Position numbers and translations under genes: made by a program
Source of the DNA: Gymnorhina tibicen
Taxonomy: Eukaryota > Chordata > Aves > Passeriformes > Artamidae
Direction: 5' to 3'
DNA length: 64,000 nucleotides
Assembly (NCBI GenBank): GCA_013399875.1
Contig: VXAZ01003270.1
Coordinates: 62,001 to 126,000 of the forward strand
The notes under the pieces: model-generated
What the model saw: only the letters and a program-made list of their open reading frames with translations
Database searches by the model: none
What the model was told of the DNA's origin: nothing
In this document: piece by piece, positions 52,396 through 64,000 of the stretch
How the letters are laid out: each line of letters begins with the position of its first letter
How positions within the stretch are numbered: position 1 is the stretch's first letter

Positions 52396-55300
52396 TGGAG
52401 CTTTTTTTGCTTTTGGTGAAAACAAATACATTGGCTAAGAGAACAGAATTGGACTAGTAGGCAGCAGCAGTATCACTAGTATTACTAGTATTGGTGCAGC
52501 TCTTGCATTGCCCTCTCCATTACAAATCACAGCTTGAGAAAAATTTTAAGAGCTTCTTACAAATTAGGTTTCTACTATGGAAAGAAGTTTGTATTCATGA
52601 ATGCCTACTAACTGTTACACTGCATTAAGTGTGCTACCGACACTCAAGTGTAGTTTATCCAACAGGAACCTAGTTCATATTCTCCAAGCCTGCTCCGGGG
52701 TGTGACTCAAAGCAGAGTTAAGGAGAATGATAAGGAGATTCAGTTAAAATGTGCACTCTATTCTTGAATTAAAATGCTGCTGCAGACACATCCTCAGCCC
52801 CTGGGACAGCTACAGTCCAGACAAAACTCAGCAGTGATTTGCAGAGAAGTTCAGGGTATGGTCAGGTTTTTTGTCTCTCAGCATATACATAGGAAGAGCG
52901 ACAGGGCTGCATAGCCCATAACAAGGGGGAGTTAAGTTCAGATGCTACCAGAAAAAAGCATATCAGCTTTTCTGCATATCTAACACTCGGTTCTGAGCAT
53001 ATAAAAAGCTTTCTATATTTCTCTCTGCTTGCCGAATCATTTACTGCCGAAATATGCTTCTGAGAGATCAACAGCTGTGAGCATGGTGAGATAAAGTATG
53101 ACAATGACAGAATATCTATCAGCAATGATGGAGCAGTGAACTGGCTGAATTCCAGCAATTCTGGGATTTTAGGAATAGTCATGAGGTGTATCCATCCTAC
53201 ACCACACCGAGATGAGAGCATTTGCTCATTTTCTTCTGGTGTCTAAACCAGACAGGTGTTGAATAACAAAAAATTTTACTCTTACTTACAGAAAATACAT
53301 AAAATGTTAAAAACCTTGTTTGTTTTGAATAAAAAAATAAATGGTAGCATTATTTTCTTCCTGGCAGATCTTAATCTTTTGTTGTTTTTATGCTGCCTGT
53401 CTCATTAAGACTTCAACAGTCCATACGAAAATTTAGTGTATGTTTTCTTTCCAGTTATATCAACAGGTATTGAAAAGTTGCTGATCATTCACTGAAAACT
53501 TGTATCAGAGTAGATGGGTAGTTATATATGGAAATTTTTTTCTGATCTGCAAAGAATGCATATTAACATTTTAAAATATGCACATTATTTCAAGCATGTT
53601 GTACAAATATCTTCTCAAAGACTGCACCATCTGGTAAAGACAACCATAACTTTCTTCTTTTTATTATAAAAATATATGCATACATGTAAGTAAAAAAAAT
53701 GTAACTATAGGCATATACATATTTTAGAGCTTGTTCTGTTGCTATAAAGAAGGAAGGATTTTCAAAAAACTTTAAGAGAATGTTAAAACAAATCTCTTCA
53801 TTTTATAGATATGTTACTGGAGATGCTGATAAGAATGTGAATTATTCATAACCCAGAACTGTCATAAGTTAACTCTAAATACCTGAAGGGATATCTACTC
53901 AAAGCAGATAGTTTTGGCGTGTGCACATTTCAGCATGACGTTACCAAGAATCGTAGTTTTGAATGGTAAATTGCCTAAGATGCTATATTTGGTGTAGGAG
54001 AATCTTGAAGTGCTTCTCATGAAGAAAGAGTTTGACCAGAATAAAAGGGAAAAAGTGGTGCTTCTATCATTTGCATAGATAAAAGACCATGAGAACAGTC
54101 AGAGAAAGGAAATTGTTGGAGGAGACTTCATAGTAAGACAGGCAGAATGATATAACAAAAGGTCATTATGCCAGTCTAACTTTAATATCAGTATCCAATG
54201 ATATACAAATCCTAGGTAATCCTACTATGGTCAACTATTTTATTGCTCTTGCCATTTAAAATTTCATTTAATTATTTGTTTCCTGAAAAACACTTATAAA
54301 ATATGAAAAAAAACCCAAACCCACATTTGTGATGAGGCATTAATAAAATGCTTTGAAAAATTAATTTTAAAAAACTGTCCCAGAAGAGTACTTTTTTAAT
54401 TTTAATGATAATATTTTGTTTTCTTGATTCAGAATGTTGGATTTTTTGTTTAAAAACCCATGTTTAGTAAAGCATATTCTAAAAGGTTAAGCCATAATAT
54501 TTTCTATTACAGTTGAATGAAAAATATAGGGTATGAAAATTCTGATAGTTTAAGTAATTTTATTTTTCTTCATGTGTTTTGTACAATTAATCATTTCAGG
54601 TTGGCAGTCAAGTAGTTTCTTTGGTCCTCAATATTTTCAGAGGATAAGCATTTTTTAAATCTAGTTCAATAGAGGTTTTAATTTTATAGGGACCATCACC
54701 TCAAAGGATAAGTTACAGTGTAGTAATATTAAGGTAGCAAAGCTCTTCTCCCAGAGGCACTACAACATAAACTGCTATGGTAGAAGGTGGCAAATGACAA
54801 AAAAAATATGGTCTGTTTTGCAAATGACGAAGCCATGGCAGTGGAAAAAAGTTTTAGACACTTTTTCAAAGAGGGAGAATCATGCCTGGGGTATTTAAAA
54901 TGCCAAGTGTTGCAAGTCTGTCCTCTGAGGATGGAAGTGTTCATTCTACACAGAAATGAGAGAATCAGCTTAAGTTAGTGAACACAATGGAAATCCTTTC
55001 CTTCTCTACCACCGTCTCCTGCTGAGGCCAAAAGGAGAACAGTCTGGTCAAAAGCTTAGCCGAATGTCAGTTCATTCCGGCTCTCAGTAAGTATGCTTGT
55101 ACTTCGTAATAATTAAAATTTCTGTTTAAAAAGAGTATATAGTAAAATGTATGATACTGCCCATTTCTTTAAACTTGTCAATGGTCATCTCAGGACTGGG
55201 AAAATTTCTGTATTTTGGGGAAAAATCATGGCTTCTCTTCCTTGTATAACCAACCGTCTTGCTTTATTCTGGTCAGTAGTGTTGTTCTAATTTACATTAA

Positions 55301-57424
55301 TGAGTATTTATAGCTAAAAAATCTTTTAATAAGAACTTCACCCAAGTAAGGTGGATATTCTTCTCACTTAACTGCACACTTTTAACTCTATTCATTTATA
55401 TCCTTGCAGGTAACACTAGGCTCCCTTTCTAAAGAAGAGAAAAAAAACAGTTTTTAGGACACATCTAATTTGGTGTCACTATCTGCCTTAAAGTGAGACG
55501 AATGATGCTCTAGAAATATATGTAGGACAAGTCTAGGGAAACTACCCTAGATGCAGACATCCACGATGTACATGTCTTCTTTTGTTAGATTGTCTTCTTC
55601 TGTAGATACATAGCTATATAACAGAAATATTTGATATTCATGTGGCAAGGAACCTGTTGGATATTTGCAAAAAAGACAAAAAATAAACAGCTTATCTTTC
55701 TTACAAGTGTTGGACAACACAGAGGTGTATTGTGGAGAAATCAGTGCCACTTTCAAACAAAGTAGACCAATGAGTTTTGAGTCCATCTGCTTATCACTTG
55801 AGCTTTATATTTTGATCTCATGCAACAATGGGCCAGAACTAAATAACCTTTTAGTTCAGGACTTGTCTTGCCCTCAGTTTTGTATTACTTTACCATCATA
55901 GATAGCATTTGCAAATGTAAGGCACATGAGTTGTGTTGTTCTAAACCTTTGAAAGACTGCTGCTTCCTTATAAGGTATTGAGAAAATAAGGTCTTTATTT
56001 TTATATCACTTAGCTACAGTGCAGAAGTTCACTCCCATGTCTCAGTGATTATGCCATGCGTAACCAAAACCAAATATATTTAACTCCAGCTCCCTTTGCT
56101 AGAGAAGCGTTTATGGTTTTTTCAGTGCCTATTCCTAAAGAAAGGTCATTTCTGCGGAAAATAAAACTGTTTCTGCCTAGAGACAGTGTTTCTGCCTAGA
56201 GACGGTGCAGAAGTTAACAAGTAAACACACTATCCTGTTTCTGAGTGCAATAGGTTGTGTTCTACTATAATTTAAATTAAATTTATAAGTGTAAAGCCTC
56301 AGCTATTTGCAAAGAACGAAGTAGGGTGGAATCATATGGCATTCCTAAAAAGAAAATCTAGTATTAAAAAAAAAAATCAAAAATCATCTTTCTGAAATAC
56401 ATATAAAATATCCACCTATTTCTTTACTGGTTTGTGTAGCCATGTGTCTGTTTGAGACTTTGTAATTCATGACAATGGATGAACATACTCAGGTGATTCA
56501 AAGAAGTCTACAAAGGCAGCATTTTCAAATTTATTCTACTTTATCATAAGACTGAAACTAAATGATAAAAAGCATCAAAAGGATCATTTTTCAGAAGTGT
56601 AAAGTAACAGTAAATAACACATTACAAAAGAACACATTTTTGCTATTGACCGGCTTTGATTGTCATCTTTGTAAGTTTATGCACCAAGAAAACAACTATT
56701 TGAAGAATTCTTATGGGAGCAATGTATATTAAGAACATAGTTAAAGTTATCACCTTTTTGCCCCACACATTGAATCTCATACCATTTCTTAACAGGGTAC
56801 CCTTAAGTGCACCATATATAAATAATGATAAAATATTAAAGATTATATTACTGTTGTAGCTACAACTATAAAAATAAATAATAATTGCATGCCTTAATTA
56901 TAATCTGATGTGTCAAAAGCTGTATGTATTGCTGCCATACAAAGTAATGTAATTTCTCTGCAGTCACATGCACGAATTTTAGCAGTAGATTTAGCAGTAG
57001 TGAGGGACATTAACATGAGTGAGTTTAATTTGTTTTTCTTTTATTTGATTATTCAGATTTTGTGTATATTCTATAATACATTTCTTCAGTAGTGCCTTTG
57101 TCCAACTGCTCTTTCTTATTCATTAAAGAAAGGCAGATGTGGAAAATTTTGCTGTCTAATTGTTAGCAAAATTTATTTTCATTTTCTTCAGTAGAGTTGT
57201 GTTGGTTTTCATCAAATAAAAACTTGCCCACAGAATGAGAAGTTACATTGTAACACAAAGAAGCACTTATCTTGAGAAAGTAATTTAAAATAATTTTTAA
57301 TCTGGTGTCCTAAGGTAGTGTTTCCTCAGTATAATAGACAAAGTAAAATCAAACCCGATCTTGTTTGTAAATAAAGGTATATTATGTCAGAGTAGTTTAG
57401 TCCATTGTATCTGTTCTGTGATAA
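52396..57424. other. AT-rich sequence, no supported gene
   Basis: No gene is supported. The 119-codon minus frame at 52862-53221 has no family resemblance or splice context that I can defend. A 19-bp-period tandem duplication lies at 56169-56206, and a 12-mer duplication (ttagcagtagat) lies near 56978. Confidence 0.5.
56169..56206. repeat. Tandem duplication, 19-bp period
   Basis: gtttctgcctagagacagt is followed directly by gtttctgcctagagacggt, with one difference (acagt/acggt). A recent slippage duplication. Confidence 0.9.
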
Positions 57425-57857
57425 TGTCCTGGTTCCAGCCAGGATGGGATTAATTTTTCTGCAGAAGTCAGGAGGGGGCATGTCCAGGGTCTGGATGTTA
57501 TTCTATACGACCTCATGTCATTGCCAGGGGTGGTAGGAAGGGACTCTCTCTGTCCCTTCTGGGAAAAAGGGTTCCTTCCAGGTGATAAAAACTGGCATAT
57601 GGAGTGGTCTAGTATTTATTTATTGTCAGGGGCTTTCAGTGTAAATAGTTTCTTTTTTCTTATACGTTTTGTTATTAATATTGTTGCTGTTACTGTTTGT
57701 TTGCTTACCTTATTGCTGTTTCCAGTAAATTTTTCTTATCTCAATCTGTAATCTTTGCTTTTTATGGTTCCAATTGAAGGGGGCAGGAAGGGAAAGCAGC
57801 ACATGGCCTTTTTAGTGGGTGTATTAAATTGGAGAATACCATTCCTAAACCATGACA
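57425..57857 (+). mobile_element. Solo LTR of an avian endogenous retrovirus
   Basis: The element runs from tgtcctggttccagccagga to cctaaaccatgaca, giving the TG...CA ends typical of retroviral LTRs, 433 bases in all. Internal landmarks of this avian ERV LTR type are present: ttattctatacgacctcatg, ctgggaaaaagggttccttc, and a decayed poly-A signal region cagtaaatttttcttatctc (57723 onward). No second LTR, primer-binding site, gag, pol or env is present beside it, so this is a solo LTR left by recombination. The five bases on either side (gataa and aatag) do not form an exact target-site duplication, which fits age or a rearranged insertion. Confidence 0.88.
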
Positions 57858-60800
57858 AATAGATAAACACAGGTTCCATGATAGTCCTCATCAGATGCTC
57901 AAAATTTACAATGAGTCCAAGAGAACATTTTGAAATAGTATTCTTTTTATTAGCAATGACTGAATATAAATAATAGGAGGTGTTTGAATTAAAAGGGTTG
58001 GATAAAAAGACAGAATAGAGATCATTAGGACAAAATTACCTGCAAAACAGAAAATACCACAAACAAGCACAATGGTCTGAGGTTTTAATGAGAGGTCAAA
58101 GCCTGGAGGTATCAGTCATTGAGGTATTTTCAAAGAATATCATAAAAGAGATTTCTGTAAAGACACAGCCTAGTCCAACACACATAAACCTAACAAATAC
58201 CCTGGTGTGGAAGAAAAATGAATAAAGGTTAAACACATTGAATTCTCAAATCCCAGATCATGACCAAGACAAAATAGAAGTTTCAAAGACCTATTAGCAT
58301 TTCAGACATACTCCTTTTTCAAACTTTTTTTTGTAAAATTAGCTTACCTACAAAACAAATAGAAAAATTCTTTTCACATTCCCCAGTTCATATACTGCTG
58401 ACACTATGCTGCTGAATGCACACCAGTTGTTCTTCTAAATTGTGTTAATAATTGTTTAAAAGAGAAGTCTTACTTTAATTAGGAAGTGATTCATACGACC
58501 TCATTGCACAAAATGTCCCACAGAACATATTTTTGGAAAAAAATAACTTTGCATTTTGCTGTGTAATCAATCAGGAAAATCACATCACATGCTTAATATA
58601 TGTTAGCAAAAAACCCCTAATTTATTTATTTATTTTAGGAATACTTCAAGTTTGTTGGGTTTTTTTCCCCCATAGCCTTGCACCATTCACTTTTGTTGAA
58701 AATGAGGATAAACAAGATACTGGGATTTCCTTCTACACATACATGATTTTGAGTCTAAATTCCATTTTCAAGAATTAAAAGATACTTTTGCAAATTACTG
58801 TAAGGTAACACATAATTACATTTCAACTACTCAGTGGTATTTTCCAAGTGCCTTTCCTACAGCATCCCATACAGTATGTGAGGTAATGTGATGTAGCTTA
58901 CATTGATAAAAGAGCAATGACACCGAACTTTTAATGGGCAATACAAATCATATTTCCATGGAAACTTGCTGTGAAACACATCATGTGTAATAGCTACTTA
59001 CTGTCTGGGAACTACTTATTTGTCAAAACTCTTAGGTTCTTAAATGCCCACAACGCATGACCCTTTTAAACTACCTACAGTAAAATTTAGCAAATATAAA
59101 TAATAAATCTATCAAGTCTAGGTTTATTATTTTTTTTTAAACAGATCAAGAAGTTAAAAGCCTGTCTCTTCCTTACTTCAATGAAATATGACAAATAATG
59201 GGAAATAAAAGCAACGGACTCCGATTAATCATTAATACACTAAGGGGCTGTTGCAAGTGATCTTAAACCCATAAGAAATGACATTTCTTTTACTGTAAGG
59301 TAAATGTGAATGTAGCTCTAGATTTAAAGAGTTTGAGTTTTCACTATGTCAAACATGTAGAGGGGAATGGAATGAAATGAGTTCTGGAGATGGCTAAGCA
59401 CACTCCAGAGGTTGCCTCCTGTTGTAGGAAGCTATCACTAGATTTTAAAAAAAAACCCAACCCAACTTACAAAGAAACAGTCCAAAAGAGCTTCTGTGTT
59501 TGGCACACACAATATGGATTTTTCCATCTTGAATAATAATAATCAAAACTCATGCTCTGAGCCATGTTTGCATCCTGATTCATGCCGTCCTTACAGCTAA
59601 TGAACCTCACCTTGAAAAAACAAACTTATGCACGTGATAAATGAGTATTTCTATAAATCAATTTAGAATCCTATTAACATTTTTACTGACTTGATAAATC
59701 TGTCCCTCAGAAGCCCTTGTCCTGCTGAAACTCATTCAACATTTTCAGTGAGCTTCTTGTAACAGGTGTCAGGGGTGGAGTTAAATAGCCTCCGAGGTTA
59801 AATACCTACATTCAAACCTAAGTGGCAAGTCTTTCTTAAGGGGAACAAAGACAAATATCTTTGCAATTTGAGCTTCAAGCACTCAGATATGTAAATTACT
59901 TCTTGGGGAAAACAAACAGACAAGAAATTCTCCTGGAAAGGCTGCATGTGTCCATATTGACTTTTACACTAGTTTATCGCTGAGATAAACTGATGACAGT
60001 TTTCATGTTCAAATACAAGCAAAACTTGCAAGTGATTTCAAAAAATTCTTAAATAAATAATCAGTGAAGATTCTCACTGTATTGCAAAACAGAGTGAAAG
60101 CAGAAGTGGAGATAATAGTAAAATCCTGTGCAAAGCAACTCCGTGCATACTGAGAAATGTAAAAGGGAGGGATCATCAATAAGAGCAATGCAACTACATC
60201 TAACTGAAGCATGACATAAGAATATTAAAATATTAAAATGGAAAGTCTTTTATAGCCAGTGGGTCTTTAAACCCAAATACTGAAACTGAAAGGTGAAAAT
60301 CTGAGGGCAGCAAGAGCTCCAACTCAGAAATTGCAACTGAAGAAAGACAACCCAGAGGCAACATTCATTCAAACCCTGATGATCAGTCTGAAAGAATAGA
60401 GCCTGAGGGCAAAAAACATTCAGGCCCTTGCAGTAAATTTGAAAGGAGAGAGTTTTAGGACAGGAATTGCACAGGCCTTAACAACGAGCTGGGATGGAGA
60501 GATCTCCAGGACAGCCCCCAGTCAGGACCTGGGACTGGAAAAGTAAGGAGTTAGCAGGGGAATATGTGCATCCCAGAGTCTCTGATAATGATCTTCACTG
60601 AATCTCTTATATTCTGGCCATTATCAAATACTGAATTTAAATTAAAGCATGGCATCGCATACTAAAGGAGAAAAACCAGGAGAGGCATCACAGATAGTCC
60701 AAGACTGAAGCTGCATCCTTCAGTGTGCAAATCCAAGCTATCAAGTCACATTAACAAAACTGACTAGTCAAAGAGCTTGCCTAATGTGCATTATGTCTCA

Positions 60801-60956
60801 TCAAATGTCATCATTTTTTCAGGATATTCAAAACTCTACAGTAAAATTTAACAAAGGTGACTTTCTCTGCACAGTACGTGGGCTGTATAACTGCATTTGC
60901 TTTATTTTGTCTTACTAGTATATACTATGTGGTTATCTATGCTCATAAATTTAAAG
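57858..60956. other. AT-rich sequence, no supported gene
   Basis: No gene or known transposon. A TAAT-core-rich segment at about 59180-59300 (gattaatcattaatacac) could be a conserved element but cannot be judged alone. A GC-richer segment spans about 60290-60600 and is unidentified. Confidence 0.5.
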
Positions 60957-60960
60957 GGAA

Positions 60961-60997
60961 AAATAAATAAATAAATAAAAAAATGAATAAATAAATA
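60961..60997. repeat. (AAAT)n microsatellite
   Basis: Imperfect AAAT repeats, interrupted by an A-run and one G. Simple repeat with no associated retroposon body recognised. Confidence 0.85.
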
Positions 60998-63900
60998 GAT
61001 GAAATATTAACCAGGAACACAGAAAAGGGTTTTGTAAAGCTGTAGTTTTGCAAAAGGAAAAATTCTCACTCAGTAAATCTTTGCAAGTGTTCTGCCTTTC
61101 TAAAAAATAATGAAAACCTATACAGGAAACTTTTCAGGATCATACACAAACTGCCTAAGTTAGATATCCTGGTATACAAAAGAGAAATGTTTCTTTCCCA
61201 TTGCACAATTCTGACTTACTAAATCAGGACCCTAAAACTCATAGATAAGGCAGCTAAAGGAAAGAAGCACCCCACAGGTCTCCAGAGGGCAGCTCAGAAC
61301 CCCGATAGTGGGCAGCTGCTCTGGAAACAGTTTAAGAAAGGAGATTTTAGAGTTGTGCTCCCTGGAATTCCTATATGTTCAGCCAATTAGCATTCAGTGT
61401 CATAAACACCCACTGGTAGCTACTGATAACCAAAGCATAAGCTCTGGAATAACCCTGAAGAACTGAAAAATGGAGTATCTCTTTAAATGCATAATAACTT
61501 TCAGTACATATATGCATCTAAGATGTACTGAATCAGGTTTCAATTCCTTTGGTGTTTTCTTTCTTTCCTTTCCTTAAAAGTACCCTCAATTAAAAGCATG
61601 TCCACTTTTCAGAGGCCAATTGCAACTGTTTTTTAGAGCTATACAAGGGTTTGTCATACTATTTCAGCCTTTTCAAACATATGCTGAATATGCTATTTCT
61701 TCATAGGAAGTATGCTTTCAAACCTTTATCTTTATTCTCATTATCCTCAAACTATTTCAGGTTTTAATTTAGAAATGGAACGACTTGTAGATTCTTCCCA
61801 TGACCACAGATTCTTTCTTCCTTTAATGAGGTAGAAGTTGATGTCTCTTAATGGGAATGTCTGACTGTTCTGCTTCACAGCAATTCTTATATACTCAAGA
61901 ATTATGGAAGTAATCACGTTCTGTAGGAATATATCTCACTACAGCGAGTGATATGGTTCTCAGATTTCCAATTTACGTGTTTTAAATTAATGGCTGTTTA
62001 CTCTGCTGTATAATAAAAAGGGTAGTTATCACTGGAGCTAATTCATTACACAGTACTTTATTTCTGAGATTCACAGTCTTTCCATGTACAGGACACAAAG
62101 TAAGCAATTACTGTAAGCATATATCTGTCAAGATGTAAGGTAACATTTAGATTACCTAAGCCACTTTTTGCAAAGACTCATCACCATGTTGTTTAAAAGA
62201 CTTTAAAAGAACGTATTTGTCATCCAAAATTGATTAGGAAAAAAGCAAATTGGGAGAAACTGAGGACAAGAGGTTAAAGCACCAACAATCTAATTTTTAA
62301 TATAACGTAGATTTCATTCACTACTGGTTTAATTTAGACCATTTGTTCAGAACTGCCTTCAGCATTTAAGGGAAAATAAAACTGAATGATATTGTCTACT
62401 CTGTAACACAGCAGTCAATAAATATCCTTGAACACACATTTCATCAATTCTACTTCTTAGTACGAGAAAAATTTGAGTATCTTTATTCTTCAGAAAAGTT
62501 CAGATCTGCTTTTTATTCTTTGGAATCTTACCACATCAGTTGTAAGCAGAACAGGCAAGGCAGAAAACTTACCAGAGAAAGAAAATCCATCTAGGAAGGG
62601 AATCATCATCTACCTGGTGTTTTCTTGGGCTTGCAGTGTTTTCTCTGATTTAAGGGGAGGGGGATAGCAGGAACTGTTTAGAAACACTGGGTTAAACATT
62701 TGAAATAGAAAAAGATTCCCAGCTGAAGATGGCTAGGATTGCCTAGGATACACAGACAGTACTTTAAAATAAACTAAATACAGGCAAAAAAGAGACATTC
62801 TTCAAATGTTACTTGCTTTGTTGTTTGTTTTTTATCAACATTTGCAATGATTAAATATGCATAAATTCTACAGCTAGACTATAGGAAAAGATATTAGAGC
62901 TTTTAAAGGGAAACTACCAGTATTGAACAAATGGTAGTATTCCTTTTTTCCATGCGTATATAGCTGCAATGCTGAAAGAGCAACACAAGTGGAAAACACA
63001 GGCAAAGACTTCTGAATTACAAAACTTTCAGTATTCTTCAAAACTGTTGGCAGTGTTCACCTTTATAGTATTTAGGTCAATTGAAGTCAGTGTGGTTTTG
63101 TTGCACAACATTTGGTGGAAGAAGGGTTTAATATAGTTAGGAGCCTTTTTGCATACAATAAATGTATTTTCATACAGATTTCTTTAATTGCTTCTCTCAA
63201 TTGCTACTCTAATTTTGAATTAAGCTACAGAATTCACAGAGTTTTATAAGAAAAAAGTAATTAATTCCTGAGTGTGTGTATTTCTCTCTTTTAAAATTCT
63301 ATATTGCTGAACCCTTAGAAATATTTATCTATTAAGATAAGTTTTGTTATATATTTTAAGCATGATTATTTTGATGCTTTTTAGTCTAAGTTATGTGATC
63401 ATCTCTCTACTTCTTAAATGCAAATCATGAATGTTCTATATAAATGGAACAGTCTGAAAAGTAAATCGTCCTAAAACTCTCAGTAACTAAAAAGGCACTG
63501 GTACATTACGGAAGTATTGAAAATAGCTGGTTATTATTTAACAAAGGAAAAACTGATTCTGAGCATGAGCAACTTTATGTTCTCTCATTAAAGAAGTTGA
63601 TCTACTAAAAGACTTCAAAGCTTTAGCATTACTGTTTGAGAAATGTGATGCTTACTCCTTTAGTCAACAAAGCAAAATAAAACTCAAATCCTTTATTGTG
63701 ATGCAAAATATTTTCAAGATGCAATAACTCATTTCTCCATTCAAAATCTGAGAAAGTGTAATTGAAATTGTGATTTATTGAGATATTTGAAGAAATAAGA
63801 GATGTTATAAAGTTGCAAAAATAGCATCCAGTGGTCAACACTATGCAAGATTCAACATTAATCGAAGACTTACTCCAGGTGATGGTTCAGACACTGAATT

Positions 63901-64000
63901 AGGCTTTTGTCCAAATATCAGAGTCATAGTCATGATTCTGAAATCCAGATCTAGCTAATAGATCTGAATACATATGACTGCAATACAAATGATATATGAA
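60998..64000. other. AT-rich sequence, no supported gene
   Basis: No gene, RNA or transposon is recognised up to the end of the window. The frames at 62473-62667 and 63629-63841 minus are short and featureless. Confidence 0.5.

Noticed and set aside
52862..53221. 119-codon open frame on the minus strand
   Set aside because: No recognisable family and no supporting signals.

Overview
The window looks like nuclear DNA from a bird. The evidence is AT-rich, CpG-poor sequence without bacterial-style gene packing, several CR1 LINE fragments with the typical avian CR1 3' end (a ccttccaacccaaaccattctatga-type tail), and an LTR of the TGTCCTGG...CATGACA type known from avian endogenous retroviruses. 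I cannot name the species. The LTR type fits a songbird or another neoavian bird, but that is inference. No known protein-coding gene, tRNA, rRNA or CRISPR array can be supported. The longest open frames are either inside repeats or near what chance gives in AT-rich DNA. The window is best read as intergenic or deep intronic DNA.

Layout. Positions 1-28000 contain almost no recognisable transposon: only the first ~40 bp of an LTR at 2525 and a few short simple repeats. The one striking structure there is a 243-bp inverted repeat (6628-6870 against 9986-10228, about 97.5% identical, no gaps) around a 3.1-kb spacer. Positions 29000-58000 carry nearly all the retroelements. These are CR1 pieces near 29.4, 31.0, 43.9, 45.3, 47.9, 48.5 and 52.4 kb, a CpG-rich block at 40.9-41.7 kb that looks like the rarely kept 5'/ORF1 part of CR1, an LTR-like block at 51.0-51.75 kb, and a solo LTR at 57425-57857. 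A (TATTC)13 microsatellite at 45306 starts exactly where a CR1 tail ends. From 57858 to 64000 there is little but AT-rich unique sequence.

No functional system of cooperating genes is visible. The most useful leads are the inverted repeat, a possible terminal exon at 27752 with a good branch point and acceptor, a 165-codon open frame at 38750-39244, two minus-strand blocks with coding-like but broken frames (44640-44946 and 49117-49440), and a homeodomain-core-rich block with a hairpin at 18820-19000 that resembles a conserved non-coding element. All of these need a database or cross-species comparison, which could not be run here.
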